A stretch of 64,000 bases of DNA from Bythopirellula sp. (GTDB taxonomy: Bacteria > Planctomycetota > Planctomycetia > Pirellulales > Lacipirellulaceae). Both the position numbers and the translations under genes were made by a program. Below are positions 26,127 to 36,485 of the stretch, in pieces (the stretch's first letter is position 1; each line of letters begins with the position of its first letter). The stretch spans positions 1 to 64,000 of the forward strand of contig JANQQA010000150.1 of the NCBI GenBank assembly GCA_028285205.1. The letters are read 5' to 3'. The notes under the pieces are model-generated. The model was given only the letters and a program-made list of their open reading frames with translations. It was not told the origin of the DNA and did not search any database.

Positions 26127-28187
26127 CTACTTCACCTGCACCACGTTGTTGTTGTAGTGACCAACCGTCTCGGGATTGCCCTGATCGTTGCGCCAGTCGG
26201 TGCCATTGAGGACGAACTTGTATTCGTATTCACCTGGGTCGAGTGGCATCGCGAGTGTGTAGAGACCCTCGGCATCTGGGCCAGCCAGTTGATCTTGCGT
26301 TTGGTGCCAGTTGTTGAATGTGCCAGCGACGTGCACCGTCTCGACGGCGTCTGTCGGGCGGTAACGGAAGTGGACGAGGTGGCGGCCGTCGGCCGTCGTT
26401 TCGACGCGCGGTGGGCCGAGGCGGAGATCTTGATCGGCTCGGCTCATCGTGATCGATCCGAGCATCATTTCCTGCCAGGTTTGATCACCCCAGAGGACCA
26501 TCGCCGTCGGGTCGGGATTGAGCAAGTTATCGGCGGAGTTGTCGAAATGGGCTTCCATCTTGATCTTGGTGCCGGCGGGCATGTGCTTGGGTTCGGCCAA
26601 CATGTAAACGTTCTGCCAGTTGAAATCGTAACGAGGCACGTCCAACAGGATTTCGGTCGACTCGTCGGGATAGTGCGCGGTGAAGCGGAACGACTTGCCC
26701 CGATAGTGCATGTGCGGGGTGAGCGTGTAAATCAACGAGTCGTGCCCGAAAGAATAGCTGGCATCGACGCGGTAGTCCTCGACCCCTGGTGGAATCGCGA
26801 AGCGAAAATTCAAGCCCGCCTGATTGATGAATTCCTTCTCGACGTTCTTGGCATCGGTAAATACCAGGCCCACCTCGCTGCGGTCTGTCTGTGGGCTGCC
26901 GTTGGGGGTGTAGTGCATTTGGAAACAGAGCCGCGAGCCCGCCGGGATCCGCAGAGCTAGGTTATCTGGCCCCATGACGGCGGGCATCCCCGGCGCGAAT
27001 GCAGCCACAATGTTGAACAGCGGATCCTCTGGGCGATAGGTCTCTTGGCCAGGCGGAATGTAGAACAGGATCATGTGATGCACCACGGCGCGATTGTCGG
27101 GGCGAGCCTCCGAGCCGATGACCCACTTGTCTTCAGTAAAGCCGGGGTCGAACACAAAGTGCTGGTAGTCGACGACGCCCTTGGCCGGCACTTCAAAAGC
27201 TTCGGGCATTTTGAAGACCACATCGGGCTCGGGGATCCGCCAGCCTTCGGCAAACTCACGTGGTGCGGGCAAGTTGTGCGGATCGCCTTCTGGAAGACCA
27301 TTGGCGACCCACTGAGCGAGTAGCTGTTTGTCTTCGTCCGGCATGCGCGCGTCGTTGAGGAACTTGCCGTGATCGGGATTCGCGTGCCACGGCGGCATAC
27401 GACCATCCGCGATCACTTCGAGCATGGTTTCCGACCAAGCCGCAACTTCGTCGTACGTGGAGAGCGCAAACGGCGCGATCTGGCCGTCGCGGTGACATTC
27501 GATGCAATGCTGCTGCACGATGCGCGAGATCTGATTGCTGTAGGTGATATCGCCATGAGGCTCGACCGGATTGGGTCGACTGATCAAACAACCGACGGCC
27601 GTGGTCTGGGCCGCGAGGATCGGTTTGTCAGCGAGCAGGCTGTCGAGTGCGTTGGCCAAATCGCGAGTCGTCGGCTGGCCGCGGGAATAGCCGACGCCGT
27701 ACTGGTCGTCGATGCGACCCCAATAGCGGATAGTCTGTTGGTCGTCGAGAACATACGCCTCCGGTGTGCGTGTGGCCCCGAGTAGATCGGCAACACGGCA
27801 GTCGGGGTCTTTCAGCAGCGGGAACTCGATCTTGTGCACACGGGCGTAGTGGGCCATCTCGACGAGCGTGTCCTGCCGATTAGCGTTGATGCCGACGAAT
27901 TGCACGCCTTGTGGCTCATACTTCGCAGCCATTTCTGCGAGCCGTTGGCCATAAAGCTTCGCCAATGGGCACTCCGTGCCCAGAAATACCACCACGACTG
28001 CGCGTTTGTCGTGCCAATCAGCGAGCGAGTGCGCAGCCCCCAGATAGTCGTCGAGCGTGAAGTCTGTTACCTGCGATCCCACCGCGACAGGCGTTTCGCC
28101 CCGCAGCCTCGGCTGGGATTCGGCCAACACAGCGGAAGCTGGACAAATTAGGCAGGCCAGCAATATGCTGAGACGAACGTGCAACAT
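26127..28187 (-). CDS. Redoxin / cytochrome c / copper monooxygenase-like / AMPK-CBM48 fusion protein
   Basis: The start at 28187 is chosen because it begins a signal peptide (MLHVRLSILLACLICPASAV) behind CCAGGA; 28220 is an in-frame alternative. The 686 residues carry, in order: a peroxiredoxin/TlpA-like domain with TECPLAKLYG (about 70); a heme c-binding CIECH (about 225); a domain resembling type II copper monooxygenases with HHMILF (about 367), QMHYTPNG and HMHYRGKSF (about 490) as possible copper ligands; and a C-terminal glycogen-binding-like domain with VAGTFNNWH (about 602-686). It is exported. The heme-before-copper order suggests an oxidase-like periplasmic enzyme whose substrate is unknown. 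Confidence 0.75.
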   Translation of the reverse strand: MLHVRLSILLACLICPASAVLAESQPRLRGETPVAVGSQVTDFTLDDYLGAAHSLADWHDKRAVVVVFLGTECPLAKLYGQRLAEMAAKYEPQGVQFVGINANRQDTLVEMAHYARVHKIEFPLLKDPDCRVADLLGATRTPEAYVLDDQQTIRYWGRIDDQYGVGYSRGQPTTRDLANALDSLLADKPILAAQTTAVGCLISRPNPVEPHGDITYSNQISRIVQQHCIECHRDGQIAPFALSTYDEVAAWSETMLEVIADGRMPPWHANPDHGKFLNDARMPDEDKQLLAQWVANGLPEGDPHNLPAPREFAEGWRIPEPDVVFKMPEAFEVPAKGVVDYQHFVFDPGFTEDKWVIGSEARPDNRAVVHHMILFYIPPGQETYRPEDPLFNIVAAFAPGMPAVMGPDNLALRIPAGSRLCFQMHYTPNGSPQTDRSEVGLVFTDAKNVEKEFINQAGLNFRFAIPPGVEDYRVDASYSFGHDSLIYTLTPHMHYRGKSFRFTAHYPDESTEILLDVPRYDFNWQNVYMLAEPKHMPAGTKIKMEAHFDNSADNLLNPDPTAMVLWGDQTWQEMMLGSITMSRADQDLRLGPPRVETTADGRHLVHFRYRPTDAVETVHVAGTFNNWHQTQDQLAGPDAEGLYTLAMPLDPGEYEYKFVLNGTDWRNDQGNPETVGHYNNNVVQVK

Positions 28188-28389
28188 CGTACGGATTCCT
28201 GGAGAAGTGGCGGCAGGCAAACCCGAGTATATCAGATATCGATGCCCAGGCTGTTTTTCACCGCTACTTTCTCGACGCCTAACAATCGCCTAGTAGTTTG
28301 GCGTGAATTCGGCGCTACAAGCGACTTATCGACTAGGGCGCAATCCGGATCAACTTGTTACCGCTAGCTTTCCAAACTGGGAGTTCCAC

Positions 28390-30876
28390 GTGAATTACCT
28401 TCACCGTACGAATCACTTATTGCGTTGCTTTCTTGTTCTGATTGTGGGCGGCGGTTGTGCGAATGAGCTTATTGCCCAGGGCGATTCGGGGTTCAAGTTT
28501 ATCGAGATCAAGGTTGTCGATCCCGACGGCAAGCCGCTGGCTGATGTGGAGGTCGATGTGGACCTCGACAACATGCAGTTTCCCATGCCCACCGACGAAG
28601 AAGGGCTGATCGCGCTGAATGTTCCCAGCGGCGCTAGCAGCCGTCTACGAGTGAAAGTCAAACACAAGGACTACGTCGCGGATGTCGTGTCTTGGCAGGG
28701 CGGAGGTTCGATTCCGGAAGAACATACCATCAAGCTGGAGAAGGGCATCGCGATCGGCGGAATTGTTCACGACCAAGACGGCAATCCGGTCGAAGGAGTC
28801 AAGGTGACCGCCGCAACTCCGCAGACGACCGGCGGTGTGACGGTTATTCAGGCAGACGAGATCGCCACAACAGACAGCGAGGGCCGCTGGCGGGCGCAGG
28901 CCAAGGATGAACCCACGCGCCAATTCTTGCTCAAGCTGACCCACGAGGACTACATCGCGAGAAACTCCTTTTCACAACTCGCCACCTGGGATCAGTTGAA
29001 GACGCTCGACCACGTGTTCTCGATTGAGAAAGGGATCGAGTTGCTCGGCACCGTCACCAGCCCCGAAGGTGAGCCAATCGCCGGAGCGATTGTGTTCTTG
29101 GGTAGCTCCCGATATGTGAGCACCGAAGACAGAACGCGCTTGACCAGAGAAACGGACGAGCAAGGCAAGTTTCACTTCGGCAACGTGACGCCGGGACCGA
29201 CGGTCGTCACAGTGGCGGCATGGGGGAGGGCGCCAGAGTTACGGACCGTGGCGGTATCACGCGACGCTGAACCAGTCAGTTTTCAGCTGCAAACTGGCAA
29301 CACAATTCGCGTCCGCGTGACCGACCCGGACGACATACCGATCCCGGGCGTGGGCATTGCCGGCGACAACTGGCGAGGCCACCGCAGCTTGCCCGACACC
29401 ATCTATCGCGGACAAACCGACGAGGACGGCATCTGGGAATGCGACAGCATGCCTGACGAAGCAATGCAATTCGACTTGTTTGCACGCGGGCATATGTCGT
29501 CGCGGAACAACCTGCTGAAACCCGGTGACGAGCCCCATACGATCGTGATGGCCTGGCCGCTCACGGTTTTCGGGAAAGTTGTCGACGCCGAGTCGGGTTT
29601 GCCGCTGGAGAGCTTCACGGTCGTGCAAGGCATCGACTGGGGCAACGGGCAGCAGATCTACTGGGAGCGTTACAATCAGCAGCAAGGCAGCAACGGTAAG
29701 TACTCGATGGAGATCAACGAACCGCGCGAAGGACACTATGTGCGGGTTGAAGCCGACGGCTACCGCCCAGGCGTGTCGCGAAAGATCACGAGCGAAGAGG
29801 GGGAAGTGCAGATCAACTTCGAGATGGAGGAAGGCTCGGGTCCGCAAGGCAAGATTCTCACGCCGGATGGCAAACCGGCTGCTGACGCGGAACTGTTGGT
29901 GGCGACGCCTCAAGACCAGGTAAGCATTTACAACGGGCACGCCCAGCAGCACGAAGGCCGCCCCTCTGCGGAATCAGACGCCAGCGGCAACTATCAACTT
30001 CCCTTCTTGGACGCGACCTCCACGATTGTCGTTGTTCGGCACGATTCAGGCTACGCACAAGTCGATGGCAAGACTCTCGAAACATCACCTGACATTACCT
30101 TGACGGCATGGGCAGCAGTCGAGGGGACGGTCTACGAGGGAAATCAACCCGTGGCGAACGAACCTGTGCAACTGTACTTCAACCAAGTATATGTGCGGGG
30201 CGCGCCGCGATTGTATTGGGGTTACAATACACAAACCGACGACGCGGGCAGGTTCAGATTTGACCGCGTCGTCTGCGACGAGGCGTATGTGGCTCGAACC
30301 ATTCGTTTCGGCGACACAGGAAACGGGGCGTTCATGTCGGTCTTTTCGCATACCCAGCAGGCGAAGCTCGTTCCCGGTGAAACGGCAACAGTCAAACTTG
30401 GAGGCGAGGGAAGTGCGATCAAGGGGCGTCTAACGGTACCGGACGACTACACCGGACACGTCACTTGGAGCATGGCGTCAGTCCGCATCACCGAGCAGAT
30501 CCAGGCACAGCCGGACAGTTTGTTCAAGGCGTTGGGGCGCGCCATTGGTCAACTCGGGAATCAGCAACGCGCGCCGCGGCAACGGCAATTTGTGCGGACT
30601 TACGCCTCAACAGTGGATGAACTGGGCAACTTTGCCATCGCGGATGTGGCCCCAGGAGCTTACCGGCTCGACGTGCAGCTCTATCCACCCCGAGAAAATG
30701 ACAATTTCAACTGGCAACAGATCGGCTCGCTGAATAAATCGATTACAATTCCAGAGATCGAGGAAGAAAATGATCAAGATCCGGTCGACCTGGGCGAACT
30801 CATGTTGCAGATGGTGAAACCGGCAGTGCCGGGACCTGCCAGCGCCCAGTTTTACTCCATTCCAGCGGCCGAGTAG
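28390..30876 (+). CDS. Exported protein with repeated carboxypeptidase-regulatory-like (CnaB-like) domains
   Basis: The GTG at 28390 has GGGAG six bases ahead and begins a signal peptide (NYLHRTNHLLRCFLVLIVGG). The 828-residue product has about seven beta-sandwich repeats, recognisable by DPDGKPLADVEV, DQDGNPVEGVKVTAATP, SPEGEPIAGAIVFLG and similar GxPxxGxxV starts. Each is a CarboxypepD_reg/CnaB-type fold. No catalytic motif or sorting signal is seen. A shorter paralogue follows 34 bases downstream, so the two are likely co-transcribed. Confidence 0.75.
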   Translation: MNYLHRTNHLLRCFLVLIVGGGCANELIAQGDSGFKFIEIKVVDPDGKPLADVEVDVDLDNMQFPMPTDEEGLIALNVPSGASSRLRVKVKHKDYVADVVSWQGGGSIPEEHTIKLEKGIAIGGIVHDQDGNPVEGVKVTAATPQTTGGVTVIQADEIATTDSEGRWRAQAKDEPTRQFLLKLTHEDYIARNSFSQLATWDQLKTLDHVFSIEKGIELLGTVTSPEGEPIAGAIVFLGSSRYVSTEDRTRLTRETDEQGKFHFGNVTPGPTVVTVAAWGRAPELRTVAVSRDAEPVSFQLQTGNTIRVRVTDPDDIPIPGVGIAGDNWRGHRSLPDTIYRGQTDEDGIWECDSMPDEAMQFDLFARGHMSSRNNLLKPGDEPHTIVMAWPLTVFGKVVDAESGLPLESFTVVQGIDWGNGQQIYWERYNQQQGSNGKYSMEINEPREGHYVRVEADGYRPGVSRKITSEEGEVQINFEMEEGSGPQGKILTPDGKPAADAELLVATPQDQVSIYNGHAQQHEGRPSAESDASGNYQLPFLDATSTIVVVRHDSGYAQVDGKTLETSPDITLTAWAAVEGTVYEGNQPVANEPVQLYFNQVYVRGAPRLYWGYNTQTDDAGRFRFDRVVCDEAYVARTIRFGDTGNGAFMSVFSHTQQAKLVPGETATVKLGGEGSAIKGRLTVPDDYTGHVTWSMASVRITEQIQAQPDSLFKALGRAIGQLGNQQRAPRQRQFVRTYASTVDELGNFAIADVAPGAYRLDVQLYPPRENDNFNWQQIGSLNKSITIPEIEEENDQDPVDLGELMLQMVKPAVPGPASAQFYSIPAAE

Positions 30877-30910
30877 TTCATCGAACTCTCGCCGAGCACG
30901 CTTCATCGCT

Positions 30911-32242
30911 ATGAATCTACATCGTCGCATCAGCAACTTTCTCCTCGGCATTGCACTGTTGCTCACGGTGTCGAGCCTGAACTTCGCCCAGGAGTTCAAA
31001 TTCCTGGAGGTGAAAGTGCTCGATGAAGACGGCAAGCCGATGCCAGAGGTGTCGGTCGAAATCGAGATGGATGGTCTCGAGTTCCCCATGCCAACCGACG
31101 AACTCGGCATGGTGTCGCTCAACATTTCGGCGAGCAACACGCCTGTCGAGTTGAGAGTGCGACACGCGGGTTACGAATCGCAGCGCAAACGCTGGCGTCG
31201 CGGCTTTGAAGTGCCAGAGGAGTTTTCCTTCCGCATGACCGTCGGGCAACCGATCGAGGGTCTGGTGCTCGACAGCGCAGGGAAACCGATCGTGGGGGCC
31301 GAGGTGTTTACGGCACCGCCGGAGGAATCGTTACTCTTTGTTAACGGTGAGAATCCGCCCAAGTCGGAGCAGCAAGCCACGACCACGGATGCCGATGGCA
31401 AGTTCACGCTTCCATTGCAGCCAATTGGCACGACCATCGCTTGTCTGAGCGACGCAGGTTGGTCCAAGCTCGCCATGACGAGTAAGCGAGAAGGCAAACC
31501 GTTGGAGATCCGTTTGACGCCTTGGGCCAAAGTGCAACTGGTCACGCGAGTATTCGAAGAAAGCCCAACTGACGAGACAGTTGGTCTACAGTTCGTCAGT
31601 GCTCAGGACAAAGATCGTGGGCAAGTGACCTGGGAGTACGAAGGCAAGACCAACGATCGCGGCGAGATTCGATGGGATCGCGTTGTTCCCGGCACGGCAA
31701 TGGCGTATCGCGTCGTCACACCAAGAGCGACCAAAGGTTTGAGAACTACAAAGCTGGAGTCCCACGGCTTGATTTCCACACTTGTATCAGATCAAGAGAC
31801 AAAAATCGTACTCGGCAACGCATCAAAACACGCGACCGGAAAATTGTTTAAGCCGGTCAGCTACGCAGGCACCATTTTGTGGGAATCGGGGTATGTTCAG
31901 CTGACGGAGAACAACGCGTTTGAACTCGCGTTTCGGACCGCGATCTTCGAGTACGGAAAGCTGCTGGGCCAGTCCAATGTGTATCGACCCGAGCAGCGTG
32001 TTCCACCGTCGGGTATTCCTAACTACTTGGTGCGTTATGTCGCAACGGTGGACGCGGACGGGTCGTTCACAATCAAGAACGTCCCGCCCGGCCAGTACAA
32101 ACTATCAGCGGTGCTTCCCGCCCAGCCCACCGACGATCCGAATCGCAAGGACGTCCTCAAACTTGAAGAACTCCCGGTCACGCTAACTGACAGCGACGAC
32201 AGTGACCGATTCGACTTGGGCGAGCATCTGCTGCAAAATTAA
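30911..32242 (+). CDS. Paralogue of the preceding CarboxypepD_reg-like protein, shorter
   Basis: It starts with signal peptide [20 protein letters not shown] and then repeats the same opening ([20 protein letters not shown]; cf. KFIEIKVVDPDGKPLADVEV in its neighbour). The C-terminus also matches ([19 protein letters not shown], then [10 protein letters not shown]; cf. YASTVDELGNFAIADVAPG and VDLGELMLQM). It is 443 residues and lacks about half of the neighbour's central repeats. Its stop codon overlaps the metG stop on the other strand in a TTAA (32239-32242). Confidence 0.75.
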   Translation: MNLHRRISNFLLGIALLLTVSSLNFAQEFKFLEVKVLDEDGKPMPEVSVEIEMDGLEFPMPTDELGMVSLNISASNTPVELRVRHAGYESQRKRWRRGFEVPEEFSFRMTVGQPIEGLVLDSAGKPIVGAEVFTAPPEESLLFVNGENPPKSEQQATTTDADGKFTLPLQPIGTTIACLSDAGWSKLAMTSKREGKPLEIRLTPWAKVQLVTRVFEESPTDETVGLQFVSAQDKDRGQVTWEYEGKTNDRGEIRWDRVVPGTAMAYRVVTPRATKGLRTTKLESHGLISTLVSDQETKIVLGNASKHATGKLFKPVSYAGTILWESGYVQLTENNAFELAFRTAIFEYGKLLGQSNVYRPEQRVPPSGIPNYLVRYVATVDADGSFTIKNVPPGQYKLSAVLPAQPTDDPNRKDVLKLEELPVTLTDSDDSDRFDLGEHLLQN

Positions 32243-34305
32243 TGTACCCGTTGTCCCGGTACCGCACCTTCGTCGGGGGATAGGACAAAGACGTCCTTGC
32301 CGCCGGGCCCACTGGCTACGACCATGCCTTCGCTCATGCCGAACTTCATTTTTCGCGGGGCCAGATTAGCCACACAGACGACGAGCCTCCCAACGAGTTT
32401 TTCGGGGTCATAAGCGGCCTTGATGCCGGCGAAAACCTGTCGGTACGCGCCTCCGCCCAGACTGAGTTGTAGTTTCAGCAGCTTGCGTGCTTCCTCGACG
32501 TGTTCGGCCGCGACGACCCGGGCTACGCGTAGGTCGACTTTCATGAAATCGTCGAACGTGCACTCATCGGCAAGCGGCTCTGCTTCGAGGGCATCGCCGG
32601 AGTCTTTCCAGGTGTCAGCAGCACTGGCAGATTCCCCGGCCGCTGATTCGGAATCTTCGGGAGCGGTGGCTTCTTTACTATCTTCGATCATTTTCTTTAC
32701 GTCCTTTTCTTCAACGCGTTGGAGCATGTGTTTGAATTTGGCCACGGGCGTACCAACCAAAGGCGTCTGTGCTTGATCCCAACTCGTAATCGGATCGCCT
32801 AGCAACTCGCCCGTTTGTTCGGCCAATTTGGGTAGCACGGGAGCCAGATAGACTGCCAGTTGCCGAAACAGGTTGAGCGCGACGGTGCAGACGTCCTGCA
32901 GACGCTGAGCGTCGGCGGGGTCCTTTCGCAATTCCCACGGCTTGTTCTCTTCGACGAAGGGATTCGCCTTGTCCGCCAACGACATAATCAGCCGCATCGC
33001 TTTGCTGTAATCGCAGGTTTCGTACGCTGCAGCGATCTCGTCCGCCGCTGCCGCCCCTTCGGCAAACAATCCGCCATCATCGGGATACTCGGCTGAGAGA
33101 CCCGTTTTGGCGACGAACTTCGCGGACCGGCTCGCCAAGTTCACGAACTTGCCAATCAGGTCGGTGTTGACTTTCGTCACAAACTCATCCAGCGACAGAT
33201 CGAAGTCATCGACACGACTGGAGAGCTTTGATGCATAGTAGTATCTCAAATACGATGGATCGAGATGATCGAGGTAGGCGCGCGCTTTGACAAACGTGCC
33301 TTTGCTTTTGGACATTTTCTCGCCATCGACGGTCAAGAAGCCATGCACTTGCACTCTGGTGGGCAAACTGAAGCCGGCCGTCTTGAGCATGCCTGGCCAA
33401 AATAGCGTATGAAAATAGGTGATGTCCTTGCCGATGAAATGATGCACTTCGCAATCATCGCTGCGCCACCAATCGTCGAAGTTCTCGCCGTGTTTGTCGC
33501 ACCACTGCTTGGTCGAGGCCATGTAGCCAATCGGTGCGTCGAACCAGACGTACCAAAAATTCCCCGGAGCGTCAGGGATCTCAAAACCGAAGTACGGCGC
33601 GGGGCGTGAGATGTCCCAATCTCGCAGAGGATCACCGAGAAAATGTCCTTTCAGGTAATTCGCGATCTCCGGTTGCAAATACTTCCCGCACTGCGTCCAC
33701 TCGTCCAGAAAACCATGCAATTGCTCAAGTTCGATGAACAGATGCTTTGCCGATCTGACCTCGGGCGTCGCGCCGCTAATGGTGCTCTTGGGATCAATGA
33801 GGTCCGCAGGGCTGTACGTGGTGCCACACTTGGAACAATTATCTCCGGGCTGATCGGGAGAATTGCACTTCGGGCACGTTCCACGTACGAATCGATCCGC
33901 AAGAAACGTTCCCGCTTCCGGATCGAATAGCTGCTCGACGTCTTTCTCTTTGACGAGACCGGCCGTGCGAATCGACTGCCAGATTTCTTCGCACAGCGCG
34001 CGGTTCTCTGCGCTGTGCGTGCTACCAAAGTTGTCGAGCGAGATATCAAACTCACGAAGGTCGGCATCGTGTGCCGCCTGCACTTCGGCGATCAGTTCTT
34101 CTTCTTTACGGCCTTCCTTCCGCGCGCGAATCATCGTTGCGGTGCCGTGGGTGTCGTCGGCGCATACGTAGACGCAGTGGGCACCTCGAAGACGCTGGTA
34201 ACGCACCCAAATATCGGTCTGAATCGCCTCGACCATATAACCGAGGTGGATGTCAGCATTGACGTAGGGCAGCGCTGAGGTCACGAGTAGGCGGCGTTTT
34301 GTCAT
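32239..34305 (-). CDS. metG: Methionyl-tRNA synthetase, with C-terminal tRNA-binding domain
   Basis: It charges tRNA-Met. Of its 688 residues, the catalytic core has HLGY (HIGH motif, about residue 20) and KMSKS (about 328). A zinc-binding knuckle is formed by CPKC (about 145) and CSKC (about 158). The anticodon-binding helices follow, then an Ala/Glu/Ser-rich linker. The C-terminus is an EMAP/Trbp111-like OB fold ([19 protein letters not shown]). It is convergent with, and overlaps by four bases, the upstream plus-strand gene. Confidence 0.97.
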   Translation of the reverse strand: MTKRRLLVTSALPYVNADIHLGYMVEAIQTDIWVRYQRLRGAHCVYVCADDTHGTATMIRARKEGRKEEELIAEVQAAHDADLREFDISLDNFGSTHSAENRALCEEIWQSIRTAGLVKEKDVEQLFDPEAGTFLADRFVRGTCPKCNSPDQPGDNCSKCGTTYSPADLIDPKSTISGATPEVRSAKHLFIELEQLHGFLDEWTQCGKYLQPEIANYLKGHFLGDPLRDWDISRPAPYFGFEIPDAPGNFWYVWFDAPIGYMASTKQWCDKHGENFDDWWRSDDCEVHHFIGKDITYFHTLFWPGMLKTAGFSLPTRVQVHGFLTVDGEKMSKSKGTFVKARAYLDHLDPSYLRYYYASKLSSRVDDFDLSLDEFVTKVNTDLIGKFVNLASRSAKFVAKTGLSAEYPDDGGLFAEGAAAADEIAAAYETCDYSKAMRLIMSLADKANPFVEENKPWELRKDPADAQRLQDVCTVALNLFRQLAVYLAPVLPKLAEQTGELLGDPITSWDQAQTPLVGTPVAKFKHMLQRVEEKDVKKMIEDSKEATAPEDSESAAGESASAADTWKDSGDALEAEPLADECTFDDFMKVDLRVARVVAAEHVEEARKLLKLQLSLGGGAYRQVFAGIKAAYDPEKLVGRLVVCVANLAPRKMKFGMSEGMVVASGPGGKDVFVLSPDEGAVPGQRVH

Positions 34306-34650
34306 TATCAGTGGGTTGATCGTGGTTGGTGCTTGCGACTTAGGTATGCAAGCAGTGCTAGAAGTTAAATGCGAGGTGCCTCATTCTAACGAGCCGTGAG
34401 CATTGCCGAAAACCCACGATTGGCACGCTAGGTGCATATTGTCTTCGCCAGTTCCGAAAGGAATCGTTGAAGCAGTCGCTAGCATTTTCAATACGCTAAT
34501 TTTGTATGCTTTTCCGAGAAATGCTAAAGGCTGGACTTGTAACAATTACGATTCTGGAGCAAATTGTCGCACTTGCCGACTAGCTAGCTGCGAAGAAGGA
34601 TCTTCGTAGACACTCGACGAGACACGAAAGTCTCGCAAACAAATAAAAAA
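34306..34650. other. Divergent promoter region and leader of the thioredoxin-protease gene
   Basis: No gene is seen between metG and 34728. The hairpin CGAGACACGAAAGTCTCG (34618-34635) and a smaller CGAAG/CTTCG stem just before it occupy the right end. A strict -35/-10 pair was not identified. Confidence 0.45.
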
Positions 34651-34707
34651 CTTGTCGCAGACCGAAGAGCGAATCGGAGCCACGCCCGTCCCGACTCTTG
34701 CGACGAG
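34651..34707 (+). promoter_or_regulatory. Foldable 5' leader element before the thioredoxin-protease gene
   Basis: CTTGTCGCA (34651-34659) pairs with TGCGACGAG (34699-34707) with one G-U pair. Inside, AGAG pairs with CTCT and TCGG with CCGA, separated by bulges GACCGA and CGAA. The nested stem ends ten bases before the GGAGGG ribosome site and 20 bases before the ATG at 34728. No known riboswitch class was recognised. Confidence 0.4.
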
Positions 34708-34727
34708 GGTATCCATGGAGGGAACCG

Positions 34728-36272
34728 ATGGTCTTGTCGCTTAACGTACGTATTCTATTCGCCACTCTGATTGCCTGTTGTCCGCTCTGCTGCCTCGCCG
34801 ACACGGTGCTGCTTGACTTCAGTTCGCAGAATTGCGGACCTTGCCAACAAATGCGTCCCATCGTCCAGCGGCTGGTGGCCGACGGGTTGCCTGTCCGCGA
34901 GGTGGATATTACTCGTCAACCGGGGCTCGCCGCCCAGTACGGGGTGACGCAAGTACCTACGTTCATCGTCGTCGCGAACGGCCAGCCGGTTGAACAGACC
35001 GTTGGTCTGACATCGTACGCACAACTACGCAGCATGGTGCGTCGCCACATGCCAGCGTCCTCGCCGCGCAGTTCGGTGATGCCGATCGGGCAATCGCCCG
35101 GGCATACAACTACTTTCGCCAACACGAACACGGACCTCTCTCGTCCTCAAGCAGGTCGCGTCGTTTCGCTGGAGGATCCCAACCCACGCCGTCCCCGCCC
35201 CCAAGCCATCGCCAATCCGTTCGGTAATGCCCCAGATAGACAGAATGCATCGCCGCAGGGTTCGCCTAGTTCATTGCATCAACGACTGCTGGCTGCCACG
35301 GTGAAGATCTCGGTCAACGATCCAGACGGGAAGTCCGTCGGCACTGGGACAATCGTTGACGCGAGAAGTGGCGAAGCACTCGTGCTGACCTGTGGCCACC
35401 TTTTTCGTTCGTCGCAAGGGCAGGGGGAAATCACAGTAACGACGTTTCAGCCATCCGCTTCCGGTGCCGTCCCCGGCCCTTCGTACACAGGAAAGCTGCT
35501 CGACTACGATCTTGAGCGGGATTTAGCGTTGCTGACTATTTGGCCTACCTCGCCCGTATCAGCTGTCCCCGTTGCCGATACTTCGGTTCAAAAACTAGCA
35601 CCGAACGTTGCGGTCACGTCCGTCGGCTGCAACCACGGTCAAAACCCAACGGTCATCGATTCACGCGTCGCCTCGATCGATCGTTATCAAGGTCCACCCA
35701 ACGTCGAAGTCCAAGGCGCGCCGGTCGAGGGTCGCAGTGGCGGTGGACTTTTCAATGCTCAAGGCCAGCTGGTTGGGGTCTGCTATGCTGCCGACCCGCA
35801 GAGCAACGAAGGCCTCTACGCGGGCTTGCCCTCAATCTACGCCAAACTCGACATGCTACAGTTATCGATGGTGTATCAACCGAGCGCAGGGTCGCCGCAA
35901 AATGCGGGCGGACCAACTGCGGTAGTGCCACAACCGCAGCTGCAAACGGTTGCAGCGGGACAAGTGACTTCAGTGCGTGGCCAGGAGCCGGAACTGGCCA
36001 GCATGGCACCCGCTCCGCCATTGCCAACACAGCAGTCGGTGGCTCCCGTCATGGCCGCACTGCCACCCGCCGAACAGGCCGCATTAGAGGAAATCCAACG
36101 TCGCGGCCTCAAATCGGAGGTCATCTGCATTATCCGACCGCAGGACCCAACGGCGAAGAGCGAAGTGATTACGCTGAATAACGTCTCGTCTTCGTTCGTA
36201 GGCGCGCTGGCGAATCCGAGCGCTACGACGAACACTCCACAGGCCTCGGTTGCTGGCGGAATCCTGCGTTAG
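34728..36272 (+). CDS. Thioredoxin-like domain fused to trypsin-like serine protease
   Basis: ATG at 34728 is placed by a GGAGGG four bases upstream. The signal region (MVLSLNVRILFATLIACCPL) is followed by a thioredoxin fold with CGPC at residues 36-39. A Pro/Arg/Ser-rich linker leads to a chymotrypsin-like domain: catalytic His in LTCGHLF (about 222), Asp in DLERDLALLTI (about 265), Ser in GRSGGGLF (about 336). The last 140 residues are low-complexity, Ala/Pro/Gln-rich. The 514-residue product is expected in the periplasm; thiol and peptidase activities on one chain suggest envelope protein quality control. Confidence 0.8.
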   Translation: MVLSLNVRILFATLIACCPLCCLADTVLLDFSSQNCGPCQQMRPIVQRLVADGLPVREVDITRQPGLAAQYGVTQVPTFIVVANGQPVEQTVGLTSYAQLRSMVRRHMPASSPRSSVMPIGQSPGHTTTFANTNTDLSRPQAGRVVSLEDPNPRRPRPQAIANPFGNAPDRQNASPQGSPSSLHQRLLAATVKISVNDPDGKSVGTGTIVDARSGEALVLTCGHLFRSSQGQGEITVTTFQPSASGAVPGPSYTGKLLDYDLERDLALLTIWPTSPVSAVPVADTSVQKLAPNVAVTSVGCNHGQNPTVIDSRVASIDRYQGPPNVEVQGAPVEGRSGGGLFNAQGQLVGVCYAADPQSNEGLYAGLPSIYAKLDMLQLSMVYQPSAGSPQNAGGPTAVVPQPQLQTVAAGQVTSVRGQEPELASMAPAPPLPTQQSVAPVMAALPPAEQAALEEIQRRGLKSEVICIIRPQDPTAKSEVITLNNVSSSFVGALANPSATTNTPQASVAGGILR

Positions 36273-36284
36273 GCAGGTCGCACC

Positions 36285-36338
36285 CCCCACAATCTGACCA
36301 ATCAGCATATTCCGATCTGTTGGAATAGGCACGTGGGG
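36285..36338 (+). terminator. Hairpin downstream of the thioredoxin-protease gene
   Basis: CCCCAC (36285-36290) pairs with GTGGGG (36333-36338), enclosing TATTCC/GGAATA. There is no T-run after it, so it is at best a factor-independent stall or transcript 3' end. Confidence 0.3.
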
Positions 36339-36485
36339 CAGGTGACCACTCAATAACCCATAGCTCTAGTCAGATTCGAGCTTTTCATCACTCGATAACG
36401 TAGGCTTTCAAGCGCATGTACGCACAGGTCTCTGGAACTGTGTTCCGAGCATTCGATGAACAGTTGAAAGCACACGGGTATCTGA

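Noticed and set aside
26067-26960. Plus-strand ORF of 297 codons
   Set aside because: Shadow of the redoxin-cytochrome fusion gene; residue composition is typical of an antisense frame.
34651-34707. Known riboswitch class
   Set aside because: The sequence lacks the conserved cores of the c-di-GMP, fluoride, SAM/SAH or mini-ykkC elements that I could compare by eye.
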